From Auxenochlorella pyrenoidosa (lineage: Eukaryota > Chlorophyta > Trebouxiophyceae > Chlorellales > Chlorellaceae), in the NCBI GenBank assembly GCA_001430745.1, contig KQ481962.1, forward strand, positions 969,423-981,911: DNA of 12,489 bases. The letters are read 5' to 3'. This document shows positions 1-10,100 of the stretch, in pieces (position 1 is the first letter of the stretch; each line of letters begins with the position of its first letter). Made by a program: the position numbers and the translations under genes. Under the pieces are notes generated by a model. That model made no database searches. It was not told the DNA's origin and saw only the letters and a list, made by a program, of their open reading frames with translations.

Positions 1-694
1 GGGGGGGACCTTGCTGCAGGTCACAGCTGAGGGGAGCTGGTCAGCGACGCTGTGGAGCGCTGAGAAGGCAGGGTACCGGGGCGGGGCAGGCGTGCGCTCG
101 CCCTGCAGAGAGCAGGGCCGCTCCCCAGCGCAAGTGCGCGACATGCTGCTGCAACCTGCCGCCTAATCTGGCCGCTGCCCCGCCCTCTGCCCCGCTTGCC
201 TGCGACTTGTCGGCATCGAGGTCTGACACAACCACGTGGGCGCCCTGCTGCGCAAACAGGATGGCCGCCTGCAGAGCAGGGCGGCAGTCCATGGGGCACC
301 CACCCATCGGTGAGGCTCAGGGTGCAGTGGGCCCGGTTGCCAGCGGTGGCACGGCACCGATGCTCCGCACCGCCAGCCATCTGGCGCCACCGCACGGCCC
401 GCAGACAAGCGGTGCAGCCTGCAAACTCACCGCGCGGCCAATGCCGCCACCTGCGCCCGTCACAATTGCCACCTGTCCCAGCAGCAGGCGGCCAGGCTCA
501 AAAGCAAAGCACTGCTGGTGCCAATCGCTGCTGCTCGTGCCCCGACTCGCAGCAGCGGTGGCTATGGCCGCCAGCGAGGTCCCGGCCTCCTCCGCAGGTT
601 TCGGCGAAGCTTCTTTGTCCTTATATCCACTGCCTGGAGCATCTACCGCGCTCAGGTGTGCTGCCAGGTGCGCCAATCGGCGAGCGTGCGACAT
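1..694 (-). CDS. Short-chain dehydrogenase/reductase (SDR), 5' part, runs off left edge
   Basis: Classical SDR oxidoreductase with an N-terminal Rossmann fold for NAD(P)(H); the substrate cannot be inferred. Exon 1 is 694-431 (88 codons, phase 0) and exon 2 is 268-200 (23 codons). The coenzyme motif TGAGGGIG lies at residues 79-86, and the second beta strand continues across the junction in exon 2 as HVVVSDLDAD. The acidic residue D104 at the end of that strand usually means NAD(H) preference (family rule, not shown here). Start: ATG at 694, with an in-frame TAA at 730-728, so no earlier Met is available in this frame. Residues 1-70 precede the fold; they are rich in Arg, Ala and Ser with no acidic residue before D18, consistent with an organelle transit peptide (inference). 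The exon 1 donor is a good GTGAGT. Exon 2 appears to end at a GC donor (CAG/GCAAGC). I could not place exon 3 in positions 1-199; the catalytic YxxxK lies beyond the edge. Confidence 0.85.
190..200 (-). other. Probable GC-AG intron donor in the SDR gene
   Basis: After exon 2 of the SDR (ends at 200, phase 0) the sequence reads CAG/GCAAGC, the usual form of a minor GC donor. The acceptor is not settled: several AGs lie in 1-100, and the exon may start outside the window. A GT donor (AGGTTGC near 155) with an acceptor near 46 would keep a frame open but gives residues unlike an SDR. Confidence 0.45.
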
Positions 695-1118
695 GTTTGC
701 GTGTCCAGCGCTCGGGACAAGCCAGGCTTATACAGAAGTGTCTGCGAGCGAAAGCAGTATCCACTTTAGGCAGGGCGCGATGGGTCTCGTGAAGGTGCGA
801 GCTGGAACCACCAGCGCCCACCCACCCAGACGCGCTGAGGCACGAGGGGACTGCCTGCTGCAAGATGTTGACATCATCTCCAAACGTCTTTGCGACCCTG
901 CCTGAATGGCCATACTTCAGAAACCTGTAGGTTATTCTGGCACCCACCCAAGGGCCGTTTCCCCTGGCTGCAGTACTAATCTGGCACTCCGTGAGCAGGC
1001 GCTTGCAGCGAGGTGCCGATATGAACAAGCCATGCACAAAAGAAGGAGTACGTGGGAGCCGTGGCCACGGCCCAGCATGCCTTGGCTCTAACTGGGAGCG
1101 CTGTCAAATGCTGTGGCA
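695..1118 (-). promoter_or_regulatory. Spacer: LDL3 3' flank and SDR 5' flank
   Basis: 424 bp between the LDL3 stop (TAG at 1121-1119) and the SDR start (694), both on the minus strand. It must hold the LDL3 3' UTR and poly(A) site plus the SDR promoter and 5' UTR. By eye there is no TGTAA, the usual green-algal poly(A) signal, on the minus strand here. A TATAA-like stretch sits about 32 bp before the SDR ATG, which is too close to be convincing as a TATA box. I see no gene, RNA or repeat in it. Confidence 0.5.
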
Positions 1119-4100
1119 CTACCGCGCCTCGCCGCCACCGCCGGCCTCGCTGCGCTGCCGCTCCACATACTTCTTGACCAGCTCCTTGATCTGCTCGCGC
1201 TTTTTCTTGGTCAGAAACTGCTTTGGAGGTGCGTAGCAGCCACAGCATGGTGCCTGGTCAGTTTACGTCCCTCTGTTCCATAAACAGCAAGCCGGATCGG
1301 CAAGCAGCAGCATGCACCCCATGCACACGCCGCACAAGCTTGGCAGGCTGGGGTAGGGCGGGAGCACCGAAGATGCTGAGGGATGCGCGCGAGGTGGCGG
1401 CGGGACAGGCGAGATGCGGGGCGCCCCAGGCGCCATGCTGCCCCGGCCTGGTGCCTGCTCACCTCCTTGCCGGCCGTGGACGGCTCCCGCTCCATGACCT
1501 TGGCCACCGACTTCTTGTGGATGAGCCTGCATGGAGTGGCCGGCAGGCCGTGCAGCCGCAGGCTGAAGGAAGCTGCCCGCAAGCAGAGCCTCCTGCCGCC
1601 TCAGGCAGGTCCCACCCCGGCCAGGGGACATGCCTTCAGACACTGCCTGCCCGGGTGCCGCGGCCCCAAACTTTAACCAAGAAGCAACCGCGCCGCCGGC
1701 AGCCTGCCCTGCAGCGCGTGCGGTCCGGCTGGGAGGCTGCTGGCACCTGCCCTGTCGCGTGCAGTCCCGCCAGCCCCTCCCTCCGCCCACTCTCACTTGC
1801 ACTGCTCGCGCGAGATCACCCGCTTCTCATACACCGACTGCACCAACTTGCCCACATAATCAGACACAGCCTGCCGCGTCGAGGCATCTGCACGGGCAAG
1901 GCCAGGCGGGCCAGCTGGGCTGAGATGGGCAGACAGGAGGGTGTGGCGGCCAAGCAGATGCACAGCTCTCTGGCTTGCCAGGAGGGGGTGCGCAACCAAT
2001 AGCCCCGATAGTGCCGGCTGATAGCGCTGCCAGCAAGCGACGCTGCACCAGGCTTGCCCAAAACCACTACCCCTGCCCGGCCTCACCGCCTTGCGCAACC
2101 CCCCCGCCACCACCGCCGCCCCCGCTGCCAGGCTTCTGCACGCGCTCCAGCTTTGTCAGCGGCTTCTTCTTGGGGCCCTTGTGCTCCTTGCGGAATGCCT
2201 GCACGGGTTGCGGGGCAGCCAGCGGTGGTTCCGCGGGCACAGACCGCTGTGCAGTGCACAACCACGGGCTAGCCCACCCTCCTGCCCATCAGCACAGTGT
2301 ATGTGTGGGGTGGGGTGGGGGTGGGGGGGGGGGGGGAGGCACAGCAGAGAAAGTCCCTGGTGCCCGCAATGCGACGCGCTGCAAGCTGCTGTGCACTGCT
2401 CCCAGGTATGCCTGTGACCAATAGCCGCAGGTGGAAGGTGACACAAGCAACAACACTACAGTAAACGTAGTGGTTTTTTTCCCACTTTTTGAGTGCTCTT
2501 CCCCTTAAAGTGATGCATGCGACTGCCCTGCTTGCCTGGAACGACAGGAACTTTGCCGTTTCTTGTGCCACTTCTGCCGCCGCCGCCTGCTGAGCTGCCT
2601 GCGAGGCCTCGAGCTCGGCTTTGAGCTGGGCAGCCGCCGCCGCCGCCTGCTGTGCCTGCTGCTCCAGCAGCGCCAGCTCGGCAGCCCGCTCCTCATCAAT
2701 GTACTCTGCAATGTCCTCCTCTGCCTGCTGCTGCTGCTGCTTGGCGGCGTTTGCGGGCGGCAGCTGCGCCGCCCCGGGCGGCGCGCTGCCTGCCCGGCTG
2801 CCGGGTCGTGCTGCGGCGTCGCTGCCGGCAGCCCCCGCTGCTGCCGCCGCCGGGGGGCTCCACTTGCGGTTCAGCTCCAGCGCTAGCTTGCGGGCATCTG
2901 GGTCGGAGTGCACGATGCAGCGGGCGCGCAGCACGCGCAGCAGGCCTGCGGGGGTGCGCACACATTGGGAGTGGCGGCAGCTCGGCGCCATGGCTCGGCT
3001 GCACTGCGCTGACCAAGCCCTATGCCAGAGCACGAGGACACGCAACCATGCAGGTATACGGCAAGCGTCGAGAAGGATTGAGTGGGTCCATCACACAGCA
3101 CAGCACGGGCTCAACTGCCCGGAATGATGCGCGACGGCCTGCCACCCTCCCAGCCACGCACGCACCTGACACTTCCAGGATGCCCTGCGGCAGCGGCAGC
3201 AGGCGCAGCACGCGCAGCAGGGCGTCCACCAGTGCCACCTCTGCCGACTCGCCGGCCGCCGCCTCCAGCCAGCTGCGCCATGAAATAGGGGGAGAGCCGG
3301 ACACAGGAACGTGCTGCTCACCCAGTGCGTCCACGCAAGTGCTCGGCAGCACGCTCCACCCAGGTTGGCGAGCAACCGGGCAGGAGATGCCATGCACAGG
3401 GCACAGGGCACAGGGCACAGGGCCATGCACAGGGCACAGGGCTGGCAGCGGACTGCTGACCTGGCCAGGGTGGTCGCCACCTGCTCGTCTCCGGCAATGC
3501 GCTCGAGGGCGTCCTTGTCGGCGCTGGCCCGCAGGTTCTGCGCCAGGGAGGGGGGCAGGGCTGGCATGGGGCACCCGTGGGTGTTGGTCCGACCGTGTTG
3601 GCAGGAAGCATGCAGGGGCGCGTGCACGCGGGTGCGGTGCGTGCACGCCAGCAGCGCAGCCCTGCCTTGCGTCCTCACATTCAGCAGCGCGGTGCGCCCT
3701 CCGGCATCGTCCACACGCTGCAAGAGCTGGCGCAGCGGCGCCAAGTCCCCTGCAGGGCCGGTGGGTGGAGCAGCTGCCGCGACTCACGCGGGTTCCTGCT
3801 GCAACACAATCAGGCTGTGCAAGGGGCTGCCACACATCCGCATGCACAGCAGAGGGCAGGGGCCAGGCATGACATGACCGGGCACGCCGCGACGCGGTTC
3901 TCCCAGCGGCCCCCTGCACCACACTGGCGGGGCCAGGGCTTGCCTGATCCCGAGAGCATCAGCGCCCGCACCACCTCCTTGGCAGAATCCCGCTGCGCCA
4001 GGCGCTGCACAAGGCGGGGGACCAGGGTGCAGATGGAAACTGTGTGCTGTGGGGGGCGGCACGAGTAGCAACAAGCGCAGGTTGTCCAGGCAGGAGCCAC

Positions 4101-7100
4101 GCGGTCCGCGCTGGCGGGCAGCGGGCAGCGGGCAGCCGGCACCGACCTGCTCCTCCGACACGTACTGCCTCTCCTTGCCAATGGCGGCAGCATACTCGCG
4201 CTCCATCTTTGCCTCCAGGTCATCCTCGCTCGCCACCTCCCCTGCAGAGCCGGGCAAGCCGGGTGCGCGGTCAAGAAAGCAGATGAAACCCAGAGGCACC
4301 CGCTAGGTGCCCTTTGCTCGACATCCGACTCGTGCCGGGGGAGGCACACAGGCAGCACGCAGCGCGTGCAGAGCCACCCTTGAGGCCAGCAGCTGGAGCT
4401 CTGCTTGCCGGCCCACACTGCCGGGTCCTCCACCTCCTGCTTGCACTAGGAAGAAGAGCACCCTCGGCTTGCAAGCCTGCAACACCCTCGGCTCACCGTC
4501 GTCCCGCCCGCGCCGCCGCTTCTTCTTCCCCGCATCCTTCTGCCTGGCTGCCGCCTCGCGCCGCGCCGCCTCCTCTTCCGCATCCCCCTCCCAGTCCATG
4601 TCTTTGCCAATGTCGGTCTGGCGGATCCAGTACCAGATGCCCCCTGCGCCGCCCTCTGCGGGACGTGGAGATGCAGGCAGCAGCAAAGTGGGTCAGCGCA
4701 GGCTCAAAAGTGGAATGCTGCATGCTGTTCGCAGGCTGCAAGCCGCACTTTATTTCCCTTGCCCGATGCAGAGCTGGCATGGATTGAGAACATGGCCTAC
4801 AGGCGGATGGAGGCAGCAGCACGCACCCGCCGCCTCGCTGCCTTCCTGCTTGCTGGCTGAGCGCTGGCGCTTGATCTGCGCGCCGCGGTCGCGTGCTGCA
4901 GCGACAGAGGGGCAGAGTAAGGGCGGGCGGGGTCAACCGCGAGCGCAGGCAGTGGACACACACACTTTGTGAGCAGAGGCCCCAGAGCAGCCTTGTCAGC
5001 GAGTCATAATAAACTTGCGCTGCCTCTGGGCGATTGCCTGGGGTGCGAGCTGGCTGCGCTCTTACCTGGCTTGGCAGGTTTGGCGTCCCCCATGTCCTCC
5101 TCATCCTCGTCCTCCTCCCCTTCTGAGCCCTTTGACCTCGCCGCGGCCTCCTGCTGCTGGCTCAGCTTGCGCTTGCGCCCTATGCTGCTGTCCATGCGCG
5201 CCAGCTGCAGGGCGCATGGGATGGATGGGCCGCCATGAGGCGATCGAGCGGACAAGAGAGGAGGCTCCACACGTGTGCAGCGATTCAGAGCCTGCTGCCC
5301 AAGCCGCTTGCTGCTGGCCTGCTGCAAATACTTGGGGCCCTACAGATGCATCTCTGCACGTCTCACACGGTGGCGCCCTTCTGGCACCCTCCTTCCGAGC
5401 GCCTCTGAGCACTGCCCACCTGCGCCCGACTGACCGCTCCACCTACACAAGGCCCCCCACCGCACCCCACCCCAACCCCACTCCTGCCCCTAGAACGCCA
5501 TCGCCCCCGGGCCCCCCTCCCTCTGGACCTCACCTCCCGCTCCTCCTTGGCCCCCACCCCCGCCTCTGCCGCCTCTGCCTCCTCATCCGCCGCCTGGTCC
5601 AGCAGCCGAGCAGCCTCGCGCAGCCCCGACAGCATGGCGCCGCCCACGGTGTCGGGGTGCTCCCGCGCCGTGTGCTCGCCCGCAAACAGCAGGCGGCGGC
5701 CCACGGGCTGGGCCAGCGTGTCATAGTGCTGGCCAGAGGCGCCCACGGCAACGAACGAGTAGCTGCCGCGCGCGTAGGGCTCTGCGTGGGGTGTGGGCAA
5801 GCGCGCCAGCGCTCAGCGCGGCAGGGTTGGGCGGGGCCAGGGCCAGGGAGAAAACAAGCATTACAAGGCGGAGCCTGCACGCAGCGATTGCTGCCCCCAG
5901 AGCAGGAACACAGGATCGCTGGGCCAGGGAGGGAGCGCACCGGAGGCCCATTTGGACGCAGTGTAGGCGGTGGGCTCGGGCACCTCCACGCCCGGGTGGA
6001 TGCGCCGCAGCACCGCCATGGCCGCCTCCTTGAGCTCCTCTGCAGACTGCTGCTCCGCAGCCCGCGCAGCGGCCCCTGCAGGGGCAGGCAGGCGCAATGC
6101 AGCAGCGGTTCAGCGCTGATACGCAGGCGCGCATGCCGCGGCGCCAGGAGCGATGGCTCTGGAGCGGCAGGGGGCGGGCTGTGGGCAGTCCCTGCCGGGC
6201 CAAGCCTTGGCCTGCCGTAGCGGCTGCCCTCCAGGGCTGGGGGCAGCGACGCAGGCATGGGTGGCTGGTGGGCAAGGCGCGACCGGCCCTGGGACGCCAT
6301 CTACAAGGCACAGGCTGGACAGAAGCACTAACTGTCCTTGGCCAACAAACTGGCTCGGAACAGTGCTGCTCCTGGTTGGCCCCAGGGTTCCAGCAGCAGC
6401 CGCCTGAGCCCCCACCTGAGACGAGCGCGGCCAGTGTGTTGGCGCCGCTGAAGCGGTGGAAATTCCACCACATGAAGCAGCGCCCCCTCATGTCCTCTGC
6501 GTGCACGGGCAGGCATCGGCACGGTTCGGTTAAGCAAGGCGCGGCAGGGCGCAGCAGCAGCCGTGCAGCAGCAGGCGGGGCCGCCAGGCATGCCCAGCGG
6601 CCAGTGGGCGCGATGCCGCTGCGCGCTGCAGCAGCGCCACCAGGGTCCCCCGCACGCCCTCCTGCAGCTCAGGGACCACACCTGTGGGCTCGCCAGCGGC
6701 GCCAAAGTAGTCGACGGCGTCGTTCCAAAAGACGGTGGGGAACTCCAGCACAACCTGTGAGGGCGGCACAGGACAAGGGCTGTGGTATGGTGGGGGCCCG
6801 CCTCGGAGGGCGGCCTTGAGCAGCCCCCACCAAAATGCTGCTGAGCCCTTGCCCCAGGCCATCCCAAGCTGAGCAGCACACCCTGCACCCACGCTGTGTC
6901 TGCCTGGGCGGCATGCGAGACACCGCGCAGTGCCTGGCTGGGCGAACCCAGCCAGCCGTGGGCCCCCACCTTGTTGAGGTCGCCAAAGCCCAGGCGGTTG
7001 ACCGCCTCCTGCTTCCAGGCGGGCAGCTCGGGCACAAAGCGGATGGCCCCCGCCTTGAGCACCCCCAGCGGGGCGGTAACGACCACGGCGTCGCAGCGCA

Positions 7101-10100
7101 GCTCCTCGCCGCTCGCAGTGACCACCACAACGGGCGAGCCGGGCTCGTCGCGGATCTGGGGGCAGGGGGGTGCGTCAAAGCGTGTCGGATGCGCAGGAAA
7201 GCAGCCACCGAGGTGCAGGAAGGGTGGAACCACGAGGCGGGGAGGCAGGCGCGCCGCAGGGCCGCCCTTCCGCCAACTGTGCGGCCCCCCGACCCCCCTC
7301 GGCACCTCACCTCCACCACTGGCGTGCCCATGCGGATGTTGTCGCCCAGGGTGGCCGCTAGCGCCCTGAACACCTGGTCGTAGCCGCCCACCACCATGCA
7401 GTGCGCGCCGCCAAACCCGCCGGCATCCTCGTCCTGGTTCCAGCAGGGGGCGGAGATCTGCGGGGCACGGGGCAGGCAGCGTGCACGCCATGCTCTTGCG
7501 CCCAGTGCTGCGGACGACGGCCAGGAGCGAGCCTGGAGCGAGCAGGTGGCACCGTGCACCACAGCTGCAGATCTGCACCAGTGTGGACCAGGGCAGCCCC
7601 CGAGCTCACCTCGTTCAGCCTGGCGCTGCAGCCATACTCCAGGTTTGCCCAGTGCCAGTGCAGCAGGCGGCGCTGGTCGGGGCCAATGGGCAGCGCGGCC
7701 GCGGTGCCGCCCTCGCCCTCCTGCCCGCCCTCTGCTGACCCCTGCGTCCCAGCTGCTGCCGCTGCCTCGCTGCCTGGTGCAGGCGCAGCCGCCTCTACGG
7801 GCTGCTGCCCAGCCGGTGCGCCATTGGCGGCGGCCAACGCGGCCGCGGGGGCGGCGGGCGGCGGGGGCGGCAGCGCCGCCAGCGGCGCCTGCTTCTGGGG
7901 CGAGGGCGAGGCCAGCACCGAGGCAAGGAAGTCGTCCACCTCTTCCTGCTCGCCCCGGGGCACAGGCGGCCCCCGCGGCGTGCCCAGCAGCAGGTCAGCA
8001 CCCAGGTCAAGGCCGTCGGTCAACAGCGCCGGCGCCGGCGTCGGCTCCGGCTCGGCCAGCAGCGCCAGAGCGCTTTCCACCTCGGGGTCGGGTGCCACCA
8101 CCACAGCTGCTGCAGCGGGAGCCGCCGGGGCGGGCGCTGCGGCGGGCACGGCAGGCTCCACTGGGGCTCCCGCCGCTGTGGTGTCGCCGCCCCCTGGCGC
8201 CGCTGCTGCGCCGGCTGCTGCGCCGGCGGCACCTGCCTCGGCCGCTGCCACCCGCGCTGTGATGGCCCGGCTGAGCAGCTCCCCATAGGAGTGGGTGTTG
8301 CGCTCCTCCTCTGGCATGTCGTCCAGCAGGTCTGCCACGTCATCCATCAGCTCGTCGCGCAGCCTGCCCCAGGGAGGGAGACGAGGGGGCGCGCACGCAT
8401 CACGGCAGCTGCCCGGCTAGACATGGTGCACGCGCCACTGCCTGGCTACTATGCTAGCCTGCTGCCCGGGGGTAATCCCCAGGAGGTTCCCCGCTCCCCT
8501 GGCGTCCAGCCCACCTCTCGACAGACTTGTCCAGCTCCTCAGGCACAGGCAGGCCTGTGGCAGTGTCCAGCAGCGGCAGCTGCTCCCCCAGCGGGTGCAG
8601 CTTGATGCCTAGCTGCCTGCGCCAGGGCAAAGGGGCAGTTGAGAGCATTGGAGGGCAGCTAAGTTCTCTCGGGCAGTGGCAGGGCGATGCAACCTCGAGG
8701 AAATGTGGGGCGCAGAGGGGTGCTCTTCAAGAGCAATGCAGGCTCAAGTGATATACAGTCATGCATAAGGGAGGCTGCTGAGCAGCGCTGTGCAGCATGC
8801 GATCCCTGGGCTCCGCCCGGTTGTGTGGCCCTGGCCGCCTTGTCGACTGTCGAGCTTGCTTGCTGTTCCCTCCTTTTGTTGCCTGGTGGCGGCACACACG
8901 CACCAGAGCAGGCTTGCACGACCCTCAGCCCCCAAACCCCCCCCTCTCGCCTGCAGAGGATTGCCGAGGGGTCGGAGCGCAGCCCCTTCTCCACATCTGG
9001 GTCAATACCAGTGATGATGCTGGCACCTGCAACCGGCAGGAACGCACCCACCAGCTTGAGTGCCTCAGCACATGCGAACCTGCCTTCAACCGCATACCAC
9101 CTTCTGCAAGGTAGGTGGCCGCAGCAGCGCTGCAGGGCTCACCCAGGTCTACGGGCGCCGTGAAGCCCCCCTCCTGGTAGGAGTGCACGCGGCCGCCCAC
9201 ACGCTCCCGCGCCTCGAGCACCGTCACGTCGGCGCCGTTGCGCTGCAGCGGGCCCACGCCGGGGGCTGGACCGGCTCAGCTTGGTGACAGGCGAGCGGCC
9301 ACGGAGCAAGGGCAGCAGCATGTGCGCAGGCGTTGGGGCAGGCACCGGCTCCGTGCCTGGGAGCGGTGGCCCTGAAGGGCGGCAGCAGGGCAGGTGGGCA
9401 CGCGGCGCCTGCCAGCCACGGGCCTGGCAACGGCCTGCTGCTACTCTGCCTGCAGGGCCCCGCCAACCCAGGGCTTGAGATCAAGCGGGCCGACCCGCTC
9501 AACCTGCCTTGAGGTGCAGGGCGGCGGTGAGGCCGGCCGGGCCGGCGCCCACCACGACCACACGCTGCCGCCGCCGCCGCGACTCCTCGCGCGCCTTGCG
9601 CTTGGCCTCGCGCTGCTGCTGCTTGAACCAGGCCGGGGCCTCGCCGGCTGCCAGGAAGTCGTTGACCTGCGGGAAAAACATCGCGTGCACCCAGCAAAAA
9701 GTCGGCAGTGTTGGCATGGCATGGGGATGCTCCAGAAAAGGCCGTAAGTGCCACACTCCCCCTCCTGCAGCACGAGCGCCTTCAAAAGCATGCAGGCGCA
9801 TGCCGGCGCAAGGCACCTCCTCCCCGGCGCCTCTCCTCTCTCACCCACTGGCGGATCTGAGACTTGCGCCCGGACAGGTCGCACCCCAGCGCCTCGCCCG
9901 TGCGCTGCCGCAGCATCTTTTCCGTGGTCAGCTGCGCAGCAGGGGCGCGGCCGGGAGCGCGGCGCTGGGCCCCACCAAAACCACCAAGGCTCGGTCGAGA
10001 GCAACGCGCGGGCAGGTGGCCCGCCCCGGCTGCTGTGGCGCTGCGCAGCCCAGGGCATCCTCGCGGGCGGGTGCTGAGCGGCGGAGCCAGTCGGCAGCGT

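Larger units (their letters stand above)
2851..4004 (-). other. TFIIS N-terminal-like helical region of LDL3 (exons 21-25)
   Basis: Residues about 1035-1171, all predicted helical. Order: [20 protein letters not shown], then [17 protein letters not shown], then SWLEAAAG, then [20 protein letters not shown], and [20 protein letters not shown] ending in ALELNRKW. The last part follows the TFIIS N-terminal/LEDGF pattern: leucine-rich helices, a short turn, a helix with H-x-D-x-x-(A/V)-R-x-x-A, and a closing (K/R)-K-W. Such domains bind elongation-factor peptides. Plant LDL3 has the same segment order. Exon 21 might start at 4046 or 3992, and might end at 3920 with a GT donor. Confidence 0.7.
5600..9561 (-). 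other. FAD amine oxidase domain of LDL3 (exons 6-16)
   Basis: Residues about 229-858. FAD pyrophosphate motif [10 protein letters not shown] followed after one intron by [14 protein letters not shown], where E256 should bind the ribose. GASIITGID and [12 protein letters not shown] follow the LDL3 version of the substrate lobe. The catalytic-lysine loop GFGDLNK ends exactly at exon 12 (K701) and continues as [10 protein letters not shown] in exon 13. The C-terminal FAD contact block is [18 protein letters not shown] with [10 protein letters not shown] after it. All active-site landmarks of the family are present, so the enzyme is probably active. Confidence 0.93.

Noticed and set aside
725..732. 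TATAA-like sequence upstream of the SDR
   Set aside because: Only about 32 bp before the ATG, leaving almost no 5' UTR; likely chance.
2652..3872. Long plus-strand open frame of 406 codons
   Set aside because: It overlies LDL3 exons 22-25 on the other strand, crosses clear introns, has Ala/Arg/Pro-rich shadow composition and no recognisable domain.
4491..4670. WW domain in exon 19
   Set aside because: The Trp residues are too close together and the GR-x-YYxN core is absent.
5066..5204. Met in exon 17 as the start of a separate gene encoding the C-terminal half
   Set aside because: Exon 16 ends at a good GTGAGG donor in the matching phase, exon 17 has a CTGCAG acceptor ahead of the Met, and plant LDL3 has the same continuous domain order.
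5861..5865. TGTAA poly(A)-type signal on the minus strand
   Set aside because: It lies in LDL3 intron 15, inside the oxidase region; a five-base match alone does not show premature polyadenylation.
5015..6220. Long plus-strand open frame of 401 codons
   Set aside because: Antisense shadow of LDL3 exons 15-17; composition is typical of GC-rich antisense frames.
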